A DNA stretch of 64,000 bases from Colias croceus (lineage: Eukaryota > Arthropoda > Insecta > Lepidoptera > Pieridae): positions 692,001 through 756,000 of the forward strand of contig NC_059545.1 of the NCBI RefSeq assembly GCF_905220415.1, written 5' to 3'. Shown piece after piece: positions 34,908-48,444 of this stretch (positions are counted from its first letter, which is position 1; each line of letters starts with the position of its first letter). The translations under genes and the position numbers were made by a program. The notes beneath the pieces were generated by a model. The model ran no database searches. It saw only the letters and a program-made list of their open reading frames with translations, and was not told the DNA's origin.

Positions 34908-37280
34908 GAAGACACTAAAATCTTGAAGAAGTAGACACGGCGAAACCTAGAAAACCAAGTATCGATTGCCTAAAACCTAGTATCAATTAAAAAAAAAGAT
35001 CTCCAGTTCTCACGCTCAATAATTGGTGTTATTATTAATAAATACTGTTACAGGCTAACGGTTTTGTCTGCGATTTGCAAAACAATAATTGTTAGAAACG
35101 AATCGATTTTGTAAAAATGTATGCTAGAACTAAATATATTGAATTTGTTATGTGGTTTAGTTTAAAGGTTACTTAATTGGATTGGCTTTCTTGTGGTGTT
35201 CTAGTTATTTTATTAACGTATTCATATCGATATATCTCCTTTGTTTTGATATGATAACATGGAAAAAAATCGTATATACCAATCCTTTATAGCTTGTTGT
35301 TCATATTTTTTTTTCTTACATTATTAACGAAATATGAACAATGTCACGCAGTTTTTCCTACTTATCTGGAGCATTCGTAATATTCAAATGAACGTGATAA
35401 TGCTGAGATAAATATATGAAGGTAGCAAGCTCAGCAAATGCTGTCTAACCATGCTAACATGACAGGCATCAGACTCAGACATCAGGCTTTTATCGATATC
35501 AATAAAAGTGTTTCTATACAAATCATAAATTATCTTTTTTTCACAACACATTGGAAGGCCGATACCTACAACCGCCAACACTAACTTCTCAGTTACCGGC
35601 ATACTTTAAGTCTTAAAAACTGTTAACTTGTGTTTTTTGTAATGGAACTTCGTCACAATTGGCAGCATTGGGCGAATACAGCCAATCACGATAGTGTAGT
35701 GCCTAAATGTCTATGATCGGCCGTCATTGTAGATGTTTATTTGAAATCGCCGTTATGGTTGCAAAACATGGCCGATCATTTGTTGGGCCAACGTTCTCGA
35801 TTGTGAAGATGGCTCGTTAGCCTCAAAAACTGTTGACTAGTGTTCTCTGTAATGTATATTTTATTCATAAGCCATCAATCAGCCACGATTAAGCCATTAC
35901 TAAGTTTGGAGATTTATCGATCAAGATACAATGCAATGGTGTTATAAAATATTGTGGAGATCGCATTTTTTGCATCTATAAAGAGGTGTTTATTATAATG
36001 AGGTTAGATAATATTTAATGTTGGTATGTATATGTTTTATAAAAAATATAATCCGAATTCATGTACTGTTTTGGTTTACAGCTTTAAAGTATTTTACGAA
36101 TATTAATACCTGCTTTATGAAAAAGTACCAACATTAAAACACAAATATTATGAGTCAAAACTGAATGAATCAAGAATGTACAACAACCGTAAAAGAAGGC
36201 GCCGGCTTTTAAAGCTCATACAAAAACTAATTCGAAATATATAACGTAATCTCGAAACTACTTTCAATATCAATATTTGTATATTACCAATATTAAAACA
36301 CTTCAAATAAGATTAAAACAAAGCTCTTCCAGATCTTAAAGCATATCCCGAGCCCCGAGGGGTCCTATCTAATTGCTAAATAGTTTTTAATGTCTTTATT
36401 CGAATATTATTATATGAATAGTAATAAAGATGTGGATATATGACGCTATGAGCCCCTCCCACTAGGCTAAATGCCGTGCGGTTAATACCTTAATTATATG
36501 CTGGTAGTGCAATGGAAAAGTGACGTACAGACAGGTGAACAGGTTAGTATTAATTACATTTATTAGGTAAGTATATAAATTTGCTAGTGTTGTGAATTAT
36601 GCGGATTAATGTTTATTTGTGATGTCAAAATCCCAGCTTTTTCATGAATGTATTATTTTTGAATCGTTTCATTTCGTAAAATACACCTAATGTTTCGCCT
36701 AAATGATGTCACTAATAACTTAATTCAAAATTAAAGCTCTCTCCTATAAACATAATCAGATTTGTAACAGCCGTTTATTTAAACTATAGGTTCACATAAG
36801 ACCTATTTGAAATGTAGCTTAAATTTTGTTATGTGCCCAGTATTATTACAATAAATCTAACCACATCTCTTAAACTAAAATCTATCACGTTTACGGTTTA
36901 CCAATGAAATATCAATATCGAATGTATCCAAACCTATAACGAGGAAGATCAATAATTGATTTTTGTTTTATTTATCGAAAAACATAAGCTACTAACAACA
37001 CAGTCGAGTAAGAGCCACTAATAAAGACCACCCGTTTACAAATCTATCGCTAAACACGTTAAATGCTCCAAGTTATGAACACGATTAGTGAAGTGTGCCC
37101 TGCTAATTACTGACGTGAGGAATTTATCTGTATTACAACATCATTTAGAAGATTAGTACAATGAGTTACAGGAAATTGTCTGTTTGTTTAGGAATAGCTT
37201 GATTAATATCGATTGGATAAAACCAATATCGTGAGGGAACTACATATCCCCCGCCTCGTGTTTATGGTTAATATTTGTTT
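34908..37280. other. AT-rich intergenic DNA with a diffuse direct repeat
   Basis: AAAAACTGTT[A/G]ACT[T/A]GTGTT occurs at about 35617 and 35826, about 210 bp apart. No other feature was recognised. Confidence 0.45.
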
Positions 37281-37592
37281 AGCGCAGTGGTGGCTCAGTG
37301 GTGTGGACCTCGGACTTCAAATTGATAAGTTGGGGGTTCGAAACTAGGTAAGCGTGCTGGAAATAAATTTATCATGTGGGTAACATCACCACTGCTCGAA
37401 ACAGTGAAGGAAAACATCGTGAGGAATCATGTTGAAGAATTAAAAGTTCGGCGACATGTGTGAATTGTGATGTGAAATCTGCACAACCCGCACTTGGCCA
37501 GCGTGGTGGATTATGACCTGATTCCTTAAGAGTTACCTACTCGTGTCGTAGCAGTAGGAACAACGTATATGGGCTGTTGCTGATGATGATAA
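37281..37592 (+). mobile_element. tRNA-derived SINE
   Basis: An RNA polymerase III A box (TGGCTCAGTGG, 37291-37301) and a B box (GGTTCGAAAC, 37335-37344) are followed by a body with GTGAAGGAAAACATCGTGAGG and CCAGCGTGGTGGATTATG, then a GATGATGAT tail. These words are characteristic of lepidopteran tRNA-type SINEs. The B box is slightly off consensus, so this copy is probably old. A Helitron lies just downstream. Confidence 0.82.
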
Positions 37593-37614
37593 GTATTGAT
37601 TTATACAAAAGGGA

Positions 37615-37857
37615 TCATACTAACAATATTATAAATTATGCGAAAGTTTGTGAGTACGTATGGAAGTTTGTTAATCTTTCACGCAAATATTACTGAATCG
37701 ATAACCGAACTGAACCGATACTGTGAAATTTGGCACACAACACGGTAAATTGGATCAATATATAGGATAAGTTTTATCCCGGAAATCCCACAGGAACGGG
37801 AACTATGCGGGTTTTTCATTTAAAACGATGACGAAGCCGCTGACAAGAACTACCTAG
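37615..37857 (+). mobile_element. Short Helitron (type A)
   Basis: TCATACTAACAATATTATAAA at the start and ACGAAGCCGCTGACAAGAAC then TACCTAG at the end, flanked by A and T. The body holds TATCCCGGAAATCCCACAGG and GAAATTTGGCACA. Confidence 0.85.
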
Positions 37858-40800
37858 TTTGAAATAAAAATAAATAACATTTTGCAGACAAATGGAAACT
37901 TTTGTCTATAGTGCTGATTATGTCTATGTCTGTTCAACTAGTATATTTTTATATTATGAAGTCGTAAATAAATTTTATAACATCGTAATTAAAATTAGGA
38001 GAATGTGGACAACGCAGCGGGGTGTCTTTTATTTATTTTATTTTAATATTATTGTTATTTTATTACTTACAATGGATCGACTGAACTGTTTTGGATTAAA
38101 TTTGGCACATTTTATAGAATTTAAACAAAACATTGATTCCAGTCCAGAATTAACAGTACATAACTGGCTTATATTCTATCATAAGATGTGTTGTTGAATA
38201 AATAAGCAAACAACACATAAACTTTGACCACAAAATTTTCATCCACAGACGTGAAATCAATGGGAAACCACTCATGCTTCAAAAAATTCATAGAAATTTT
38301 TCAAGCTGAAGGAAATTTATGCAACTTTGAATGTGTATTTTTACCGGACTATGGTAGTAGTGCACTGCCCATGCACTGCCCACGCACTGCCACTATTTTA
38401 TGGTGTACCAATACCTTGACCAATACCCAAAAGGAGATTGACATTTGACTTCACGTGACATCCGTTTTATATTGACCAATCTAAAGAAGTCTTGACCATT
38501 GTAATTTAATATAGGTATTTCAACTAATTCGTTGATGAATAATAATATATTCAAATTAGAGCAATCAAAGTACCGTTATCATCGAAAATATTGACGTTTC
38601 GTTCTAATTATTATTTCGTTTATTAGTTTTGTAGAATCACGATTATTTAGTGGTTCCGTATGTTCTGTTAATAATTTATAAAAGTCACTTATAAACATTT
38701 TTTAGGTAGGTACTAGGTTTTTTAGGCTATGAATTCTATTTCACATCTTTTGTCGTGTTTTATTTATTCAGTTGTCATTGTATTAATTAAGTTTCTAATG
38801 GGTTTTAAAGATGAAATATTTTAATTTTAATTATAACACGAATTTTATTCTAAAAATAAGCTGATAAAGGCGAGATAGCAAGTTTCTAAAGAAAAAATAA
38901 ATTTACCAGAAAAAAGTAGAGTCCTTTAAAAGTTCTGTAGTATTTGTAAGGAACCCTAAATTTATTTTTATTTTTATAGGGACCAAGTTCAAATCAGTGC
39001 GAGCATTAATAACAGATAATACATATTTATAAGTCGGCCACGAGCCTGGTGTCAATATAAATTAGTTTCTAAACTAATTTACAAAATAACAATGTGTTTT
39101 ATTTACATATATTTCCATTGAGTGTCAATTTCACTGTAAACGATAGTTATAAATTGTAGTATCAAGGTTCATTTTTGAGTAGTTTTAAAAACAATAGATT
39201 ATAACTACGTAGATATTTTACAAAGCCTAAATTAAATTAAATGACATACTGATGTGTATAATATTTTAAAGTATATATATAGGTACCACTTTACAGATAA
39301 AGACTTATTTTGGTTTCAGTAAACAAGAAACATACTACCTACAATTTACAAGTAAGTAAGTGCTAATAGTGTATGTTAGTGAGTCATTTATTCTTAGCCA
39401 TAGTCTCATATAAAAGTTAAAACGTACATTGCAATGCGAAACACAAGAAATAATGTAATAAACCCTGAACCATTTAATTCCCAAATCCTTAAACAGTTAT
39501 CTCAAACAAACAGACATAAGTATCGATCAAATGTTAACTGGTGGGTTGAGCATGAATAAGTCATTAAAACATATAGCTGTGAACCTGTGACCCGTGTCTT
39601 CATAGCTCGATACACAAATGTCTTTACGAATACGAACATACAGGTTGGACTATTCTTGAAATGTGTGCGATATTTTGTCGATCGTGCGACTTATGATGAT
39701 CATGTGAAGGCGTTTGTGTTGTGTGATTTTTAGAAAGAATAAAGTGGTCGTTTGGAATAAAAACCTGTTAATTAAATACAAATAAAAATCATACTAGACG
39801 AGAGACTACTGTTTTTTTTAAGAGTTTGATAGGGAAGAAGTTAGAAATATACAAAATCAATAAGGAGATCCATTCTTGATCAACTTTGACAGTATAGGAG
39901 ATAAACATATAGAGTAAATACCATCTACATTACGATCTACCTTCTAATATCTGAATCATTTCAATTTCATAAGTGCACTTAGTTTAAATAATAATAGATA
40001 TTTAAATATAGAGTACTTGCAAGATAACCTCTTTGCTCTATAAAATCGTTAACCTGTTTCATGATCTTTTGGGATGGCACATTAAGGTCTTAGGTTTCCA
40101 TAATAGGTACAAAGTAGGTTCGATACAGAGCGAGTGGCCTTTTAGGCGAATTAGCGATGGCGACTAGAGATACTTGCGATTTTTTGTCGTAAAAGTTTTA
40201 TACGAAAAGTTTACAATTTTAAGATTATGCAAATTTATCGTTATCTATCATATCATATTATGATATAACAGACAGAATGAGTGTTTCATTTCTTTCATGG
40301 TGAACATGGCGGATTATAATCTAGAAGTAAGTATAATTAATAATGAATAATTTAGCACAAAAATGGCGTTATGATATTATGACAGTACTGAAATTCATTA
40401 TTGTGAAATACATATTAATATGTCAATCTTCTCTATATTTTTAGTCTATCTACCCCATTGATGAATATGGTGATATTAAAAATTACATACAGGTAGATAA
40501 ATACCTACATCTCTTCGCAGTCGTTCGTGTATAACCAGCCTACAGCGTGTCGTGAGCGATCCGTGGCCTGTCACAGGGCACAATAATTCTCGTATCGGAT
40601 GTTTCCAAAGACAAATGGGTAATACGACATACTTATTATAGTATCTACTTTATTAATAGATACATTATTTTATTATTCGCATAATAATATCGATTATTAA
40701 TTGTTTGTGGATTATGGAAATCGATAATTAATAAACGCATGGAAAACAGAATAGTAAATTAGTACTGCATAATATAAGGAAATTAGTAACGATTTAGAAA

Positions 40801-42640
40801 AGGATGTTCTGATCATATTATAATATTTTTTGTGTGGAATAAAATGGAAAATTTTAGTATTTTTAAAAACATATCATAATATGGATAGGTGCTCTAGTTC
40901 AGCTACGATAGCTGAATATCTTCAAAATGCCGTTCAGTTTATGTACCATTCTCTTTATCGTGGCCAGAGATGGTTTTAAAATTATATTTCATTCTTCTAT
41001 CTATAAAAATAGATGAATTATTAAATACAAAGTTTTTACTTTTCCTTTAAAACGTCTTAATATAAAGTACAATGCTGTCAATACAACGTGCAAATAAATG
41101 AAATTTACAATTGTGTGTTAAAATACTCCATTGTAATTTAATATAGGTGCGAATAACGCGAAATATTAAAATGAAAACGCATTAAAACACATAAAATAAA
41201 TGATACGTCGTGATAACGATCCGAAAATATTATATATTTATAACAGAAGTACATTCCAAACGCCAACGAAGAAACATTATGAATAAATTTTATTGTTAAT
41301 AAAGAGCAGTTTGTGTCATTATTATTTTACTTGAAATTTATTGTGTATCACGTTACTTGATACACTTTCGAAATGAAAACCGGTAATGTACCGGTATTAC
41401 GTTACCGGTACGCTCATTGTCCAATCGTAACTCTGTGTGTGTCCAATTATTATGGTTATTTAGTATGTGTATGTATAATTTTTGTTAGTTAGTGTAATTT
41501 ATTAGAATTTATGTTATGTTGCACTGTGATGTTAAAATGCTCAGAGATTTCTTTTTATTAGGGAGTGTAATAACTAATAGAGTAGTAAACTCTTGTACCT
41601 ATTACATTTTATTTTCTACGCAGTTGGCTAGTCTCAATTGTGATTGGCTGCCGCGGTTGATTTTCGGTTTTTGTTTATAATAATAATTAATTAATAATAC
41701 ATAATATTTTAATCAGCCAGCACCTATGAGAAAAAAAAGTTAAGGTTTGTCTTAAATTACAGGAAAACATCATCAGTTTTTTATGTTGTTTACAAAAGGG
41801 AGGTCTAAATTCGATTGAACTTTTTAAATGTGTGTAATATGATATTTGTTTTTAATTTGAAAGGCTTGTTAAAAGTTGGCATCTATCTATGCTTACCGTT
41901 ATCTTTAACATTAAAAAAAATATTTGATAATATTTATCAATTAACTTACAAATAAGGCAATTCATTCATCAGTAAACCAGTTTTATAGCGATTATAAAAT
42001 CAATCTGATAGGCTTTAATTTGTTGAAATATTCTTAAAAAAGTTAAAATTGTATGAACATTTATTGAGATGAAATTAAAAAGAAGTTGGTTTTGGATTCT
42101 GTATGAATAGTAAATACACCCTTTAAAGGAGTAAAGTTTAATTTATTTTGAATCTTAAATGTAAAGATGATTAACGCGTTTATTACTATTTGAATATTGT
42201 AAGAGCAATATGGAGGTAATTTATAATGCAAGGATAAAATAATATTGCACCTATAAATTAAAAAATGATATACCTAGGTTCCATTTTTCACTCGCACCTG
42301 CAGTATGCCAATGAAAACGATTACAGACCGCATATATTAACTTGGTACCACGCTCACAGTGAGAAGAATCTTCTTTTAATAGAAAAAACGTTTTGGGGGA
42401 TTGGAAGATCAATTCCTCTATCAAAAAAGGGATTTTCAACCCGTCTATATACGACAGGCCAGCAGGTAAGGTAACGGGAAGTTATATATAAGCTTTAGCA
42501 AAAGCATTCAAAAGTACACTTCAAAGTTATGTGTCTCTACCTTAGTCTCTACTCTCTATAAGTCTCTACAATCAAAGGAACTCCTCTTGATTATTTTAAG
42601 AAGTCTCAGCGTAAAAATCAAAGAAATCTCTTGATTATTT
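37858..42640. other. AT-rich intergenic DNA, nothing firm recognised
   Basis: About 4.8 kb with no gene, RNA or element end that I can support. Short tandem words occur at 38362-38392 (CACTGCCCATG/CACTGCCCACG). Open frames at 37892-38197 and 42265-42474 lack recognisable motifs. Confidence 0.45.
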
Positions 42641-42649
42641 TAAGACCGA

Positions 42650-42720
42650 ACGGGCAATCGAGCTAGTTGTAAGCCTGACAGTAAGCGATCACCACCGCAC
42701 CATAGTCCATACATGAAAGT
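42650..42720 (+). mobile_element. LINE 3'-end fragment
   Basis: GCCTGACAGTAAGCGATCAC then CACCGCACCATAGTCC resembles the end of lepidopteran RTE-type elements (GCCTGATGGTAAGCGATCAC). No boundaries or target duplication were found. Confidence 0.5.
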
Positions 42721-45318
42721 TTGAAGGTTCTGCAAATTCGTTGCTCGCTTTTGCCTGGTCCGCAGTTTTCAAAGTTTAATCTCGAACGAGTATCATTTCG
42801 TACCCGGTTAGCGAGCGAAATCACAAATTTGTAGTGATCTATGTTCCTTGTCGTCATATATCAACCCCCACTGTGCGGCCTGCGTCTTCCCATTATTTTT
42901 AAAACGTACTTATACGGTTTGCAAAAAGTTGATAAATATGCTTGCGAATTTCACTCCGGTTGGGGTAATGGTCGATTTAGCTGTTCCTATACATATATAT
43001 TTATCATTGAGCAATAACAATTTGTCGCTTTGGATATTTATAATAATATAATGCTCGGGCGATGTACCTGGTTTTGTTTTGCAGTGTGACACTCAATTTT
43101 TACTTACTTTTCTTTTGAATCACAAAGATTAAGTTAAGCATATACGGAGTAAGGTTCTACGAATAGGTATTTAACAGGACTAATTATTATCTTCATAGAA
43201 GACACAATTTTGTTCGTTCTAACTCAACGAAAACAAAGATTATTAGAATCACATCATATTATTATTTACCCATTACAAGACGTAAACGATTTGTTCTATT
43301 CTACATTTCATTCACATTATTCTACATTTCACATTCTATTCTACAAAAGCAATAATAAATAAACTTCAACAGAGAGCCCTTCTATTGTATCCCAATATTT
43401 TAATACAGAGACCGTCGCGTGCGCACTTAGCTTATAAATTATAGCCAATTAGATTCTATTAAGGTCACACAGTTATTATTTATGGCGTCTGTCACGGATC
43501 CATAAAACTCATATGCAATTTCTATGGAGGGGCACGTGGGGGGAGGAGGGGGGGGGGTAATTACGTATTCAATACAAAATGACCTATAACACGGTTATTG
43601 TACATTTACTACTGTTACACAAGCGGCTTGCGTTATTCTTGAGTTGGGAATTAGAGAACTGGATGCGGTATTATATTAAATTTATTAAATAATTGTAAGT
43701 GTTGTCATATTTAGGTACTATAAAATAGTGCAATGCGTCTGAATCGCGTAAAAACCCTCAAATGGTTAACGGTTAGTTATTGCTTATATTTTAAATACAA
43801 GAAAGTAAATAAAAGTAATCTATTTAATGCTTTAGCTATGAGATAAGAATTATTAAAATTAGTAAAAGTTATATTTTTATGATTGAATACCTAATTTAAA
43901 TATACCTATTGCAGATAACATTGTATGCTATTCACAAATTGTAAAGGTTTTTCTCTTTGCACTATCGAAGCATTAAATTATTTAAATACATGACATATCT
44001 AGTAAATGTTTATCCGTTTTAAAGATGCACAGTACGGCAGGTCAAGGAGTGCCCGCTCACATGCGCTGGCCTATTAAACACAGCCTGTTTTACTATTTTG
44101 AGCACAGCCGAGATGTTTAGTTTATAGCTAGACATCCGTTATGTAATGATGGAAATCTTTTTGCATATAAATCTTTGTAATTTGCTAATTGTAATTGTTA
44201 TTGTACATTTTAAACTCAAAACTCAAACTTAAGCAATTATTTACTAGTCTTCGTTTGGAAGCTCGTTGTAATACAGAAAAAAATACCACAGGTTTAGAAA
44301 ACCCTTTTACTAGACAAGAGCTGAAAATAAACTCTGTAGCTCTTTTAGAATATAAAAGTCAATTAAAGGGAGCTTTTGTTGAGTGTGGAAAAGTCTTAGT
44401 GCGCCATCTAGTGACGTATTTCGCAAAGTGCCCTAATGTCGCTGATAGCCTAGCTTTTTAATAAGATAATTAAACGACACCGATTACTGATTTAATTAAT
44501 TATGTGAGAGCTTTTAGTAAAACGACTGGCTTTCAGTTGGCTGCAAAATTTATAAATAAACAAGTTCCTAATTAGTGATTTTTTGTGTTTTAATTTGTAT
44601 AGCAGTAGTGTTATAAATACATGTAAAAACTAATTCTAAAGTTAAGAGTTTTAATTAGAATATTAATCTATACCTAATAGGATTTCTTAATTTGTTTTTC
44701 ATATTAGATTCACTAGTTAGTGATTACTTCGTGTTAGAAAGGTTGGAACTGTTATTTACTGTATACGATTGTTACTGGTAAATTTTTGTTAGTTTAAAAT
44801 ATTATTTTTTTATGAACACCACCATTAATTAATTCATATCTTTGTTACAGACGCAGCCGCAGCAGATGGAAATTTTCTTCAGAAGGAGGAAAACATTTAT
44901 TCTTAAAAATACATTTATATTCTTGTAAGGTGCTGATTCCTGTTGGATTTTTTATGAGAATTTTATTAAAATAAATGCGGAACCCTATTAAAAACTGTGT
45001 ACACTAAACCATTATAACAATTAAACCCATCCCATACTTCACACCTTTCTACATCATAACTGGTCTCGCCGTTAACTCGATTGCGATAATTGTATTCAAT
45101 TGTTTAAGACATCAATACTTTTTATTCAACTTTGTTAAAAGGAGGATTATGTATTTATGGGGAAATGTTTTTGGTATTAGCACGTATTAGTTAGTTTTAT
45201 TAACACTAGCTTGAAATGAACTTTTCGTTCGTTAAAATGAATAAGATGCTCTAGCTTATGTTATTCTTGTAATTAAATTTTTTATTATAAAACAACGCTC
45301 CTTCTGATATTATAATGG
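42721..45318. other. Intergenic DNA with a G-rich run at 43527-43557
   Basis: The run (GGAGGGG-CACGT-GGGGGG-AGGA-G10) could form a G-quadruplex on the plus strand; it stands out in this AT-rich setting. The rest shows nothing recognisable. Confidence 0.5.
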
Positions 45319-45600
45319 ACTACAGGCCCATGTTGTAAAGTAATGGGGTATTTGAACCACCAGGTGACCTATCTAGAATGATATAAGAGCATAAAACAAT
45401 AAGATTTAGCACTATGCTGTCACTTGTAAGCTATCCAACTGAATGCAGATTGCAGATGAGAATTCGAAAGTACAGGTAGAGATATTTTCCCCTTGTCTCC
45501 ATGATTTTTGTACGGCGTTGCGGAATAATGGATTAAAAGCAGTATTGAAATAATATGACACAGATGCCGACCCATAACTTTTTCAACATGGGCCTGTAGT
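45319..45600. mobile_element. MITE, 282 bp, perfect 17-bp inverted ends
   Basis: ACTACAGGCCCATGTTG at 45319-45335 and its exact complement at 45584-45600, with imperfect pairing going on inward (AAAGTAATGGG against AAAGTTATGGG). No clear target duplication and no coding capacity. Confidence 0.85.
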
Positions 45601-45955
45601 CTATAAAATGTGTTAAATGATGATTAGATATAGAGATGTTCAAAAGTATGTTCTTTGTACTTAAGTGCTAAAAATAAAACGAAGAAATAAAAAGATTTTG
45701 TTTATTTATAAGCATACGAATACATATCATAGTTACTGATAATATTTTCTTGAATGTCTATAAGTTATGTAATAGAGACTAAGTATGCAATATGAAAACG
45801 GTAAATACATGTAGGTATAATAAATTGATTATTATAAATGATTGAATTTCATTTGATTCATTTGGATTTCATTTGATACATCAAAACTGACAAATTTATG
45901 AAATGCAATATCTTATCATTTTACGGATAACATATTATTAAATAACTAGCTTACC

Positions 45956-46137
45956 AGCCGCGGCTTCGCCCGCTTTGTCTAAAACCTAATAAATTATATA
46001 CTAAAACCTTCCTCTTGAATCATTCTATCTATTAAAAAAACCGCATCAAAATCAGTTTTCTGGTTTTAAAGATTTAAGCATACAAATGGACATAGGGACA
46101 GAGAAAGTGACTTTGATTTAAACTAAGTATGTAGTGA
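45956..46137 (-). mobile_element. Short Helitron (type C)
   Basis: Minus-strand TCACTACATACTTAGTTTAAA at 46137 to GAAGCCGCGGCTGGTAAG then CTAG at 45956, flanked by A and T. Confidence 0.85.
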
Positions 46138-46539
46138 TTTGTCATTTTTCATATAATTAATAGTTAAATGTGAGTATGGAGCCCTTGTTATAAAGGCAAA
46201 AGTTTTGTTTATAATAAAATAAAGACTGAGATAATCGAGAAAACACAGCCTGAAGCTTAAATTCTGAAATTCAGCACATACGGGGTATCTTATATCACTA
46301 CACGTGACAATATTTTTAAATCAGAAGTAGGTATCTAACGCAGAGGATAATAGTAAAACGTATAATATATCTTTTGAAAGTATGTATTTGCAAAAGCAGG
46401 CATTGTTTTCTATAATATAGGAATTTGTAACTGTTTTCAGCAATTTTTTTCATATTCGTCTAAGATCAAGAATTTGTCGTCCAATAATCACACATAATAT
46501 CATCATACCTACTTATATGAATCCTCAAACTCTTTTTGA

Positions 46540-46715
46540 AGATAACGGCGTGTGGCACTCGGGGACTGCCGCGGTAAAGCTATTGCATGCTATGCCTTCA
46601 AGCCACACCTCCGCCCGTCGGAGTGGGGAGCGTGAGGTTTTTTCGTTACGGAATTTCTCGATTCGGTCCCCGCACTCAAGGCCCGCGATAGAAGCTATGC
46701 AATAGCTTAAAAAAA
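46540..46715 (+). mobile_element. GC-rich short interspersed element, class undetermined
   Basis: A GC-rich block (GTGGCACTCGGGGACTGCCG to CACTCAAGGCCCGCG) ends in AATAGCTTAAAAAAATAAT, which looks like a poly(A) tail. But AAGCTATTGCAT (46575-46586) and its complement ATGCAATAGCTT (46697-46708) form inverted repeats around its core, as in a MITE. I recall the sequence as a dispersed lepidopteran repeat. Frames on both strands are by-products. Confidence 0.6.
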
Positions 46716-46986
46716 TAATAGGTAATAATAAATTTAGTCTATGGCAGAACGTCAAAACGAACACGTGATGTAAGTGTATTTACAAATAATTGATGTACAA
46801 TGATCTCTGACATGCGTTTTCGTAAATGTTCAACCGGCAAATTGTTAATGGGCCAGCAATTTATTGAGGATTATTCTGCAATAATGCAAATTATACCGCT
46901 ACATGTTATATATTTGTGTCTATGATGTATTCGTCCTTGGAATAAATAAATATATTTTATGGGACTTGTGTTTCGTTTATTGTAAA

Positions 46987-47171
46987 CTACCTTACCGCCC
47001 GCGGCTTCGCCCGCTTTGTCTAAAACCTTATAAATTATATACTAAAACCTTCCTCTCGAATCACTCTATCTATTAAAAAAAACCGCATCAAAATTCCATT
47101 GCGTAGTTTTAAAGATTTCAGCATACAAAGGGACAGAGAAAGCGACTTTGTTTTACCTATACTATGTAGTT
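46987..47171 (-). mobile_element. Short Helitron (type C), 3' end mutated
   Basis: Colinear with 45956-46137, with GCGGGCGAAGCCGCGGGC near its 3' end; the last tetranucleotide is CTAC on the plus strand in place of CTAG, and the 5' TC is also altered. Confidence 0.78.
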
Positions 47172-47558
47172 ATGCCTTTATATAAATTTAAATTAATAAC
47201 TAAATGCCTCTACATAATATTTTTACGTGTTTAACGTTAAAACAAAAAAAAAAAATAATTTATTCAGATATTTAGATTTTTACAGTGAGCTTGGTCGTCC
47301 TGACTTTCATGTGCACTTAGTAATAGGACATTTTAAGATTTGTAATATAAAATTTCTGTATTTTTTAGTCCTTCTAATCAGCAATATCACATTGAAAAGA
47401 TTATTTTCTTTAGCACAGGTAGTTCAATTCCTCCTCCTTTTTGTAGTCGTTTGGAAAGATCATTATATTTTGTAGAGTTCGTCTTTGGAAGTTAAAGAAG
47501 TTGCTAGCAAAAAATTCTTATAAATATTATATTTACTTTAACCTGTGACTTTAACATA

Positions 47559-47798
47559 TCTATACTAATAGATATCGATACTAATGTTATAAAGCTGAAG
47601 AGTTTGTTTGAACGCGCTAATCTCGGGAACTACTGGTCCGATTTGAAAAATTATTTGGGTGTTAGATAACTCATTTATCGAGGAAGGCTATAAGCCTTCC
47701 TAATAGCGTGATGACATATAGCCTTATAAGGTTATATGTCATCATGCTAAGTCCAATTGGAGTGGAGCAATGCGGGTGAAACCGCGGGGCAGAGCCAG
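47559..47798 (+). mobile_element. Short Helitron (type B) with internal palindrome
   Basis: The 5' end is doubled (TCTATACTAATAGATATCGA, then TACTAATGTTATAAAG). The body is type B but contains an inverted duplication at 47709-47744 (arms TGATGACATATAGCCTTA). The end reads CCGCGGGGCAGAGCCAG, so CTAG has become CCAG. Confidence 0.8.
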
Positions 47799-48444
47799 TC
47801 ACAATTAAAAGCACAATAATTGAAAGCAGAAAGCTTGTAGTAGTATTGTAAAATAATCTATAATGTCCACTTGAATAGAGAACGTGAAATATTAAATTTA
47901 GATAGCTTAGTTGAATATTTTGTGCTCATTTGAATCCCAAGTCCCACGATTCAGAATAAACTAAGAGGTGTTACCTTATTATGGTATTTTAATATTTATC
48001 ATCATGACTTAATATACATATGTACTGATATGTGAATATAGTAGTTTTTTTATATGAGGAGGTGTAGTAAGGACCATCAGGTAAAATGTATTATCAGCTT
48101 GGATGTTATTAGCTTGTGCCTAGGTCCTATATTAGGTATGTTTCTTATGTACCTATACTTCTCTCAATTACCTATAATAATTCTCCCTGTTTTCTTCTAT
48201 TGCATCAATAAGTTCTATCTATATCTAATCTATTTTAGTGCGTATTATGTTGTGTGCACCGTGCATGTGTATAAATTTTAATTTAAATTAAAAAATAAGA
48301 AATTCGTTGTTAGCTCATCAAAACATGTTATCGATTCAGTAATTTTATTGCTGCTTCTATTCATTCAAAGAAAAATTAAACTAATCTTGTTATTGCTATA
48401 ATCTTCAAATTCTAATAAGAAAATAGGGGTATGAAAAAATAACA
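47799..48444. other. AT-rich intergenic DNA just 3' of the receptor gene
   Basis: No feature recognised. It lies downstream of the predicted cleavage site of the knirps-family transcript. Confidence 0.45.

Noticed and set aside
37281..37360. Possible tRNA gene
   Set aside because: A and B boxes are present, but there is no cloverleaf or acceptor stem, and the SINE body and GATGAT tail follow.
46517..46764. Overlapping frames on both strands at 46.5-46.8 kb
   Set aside because: They coincide with a GC-rich dispersed repeat and show no protein similarity.
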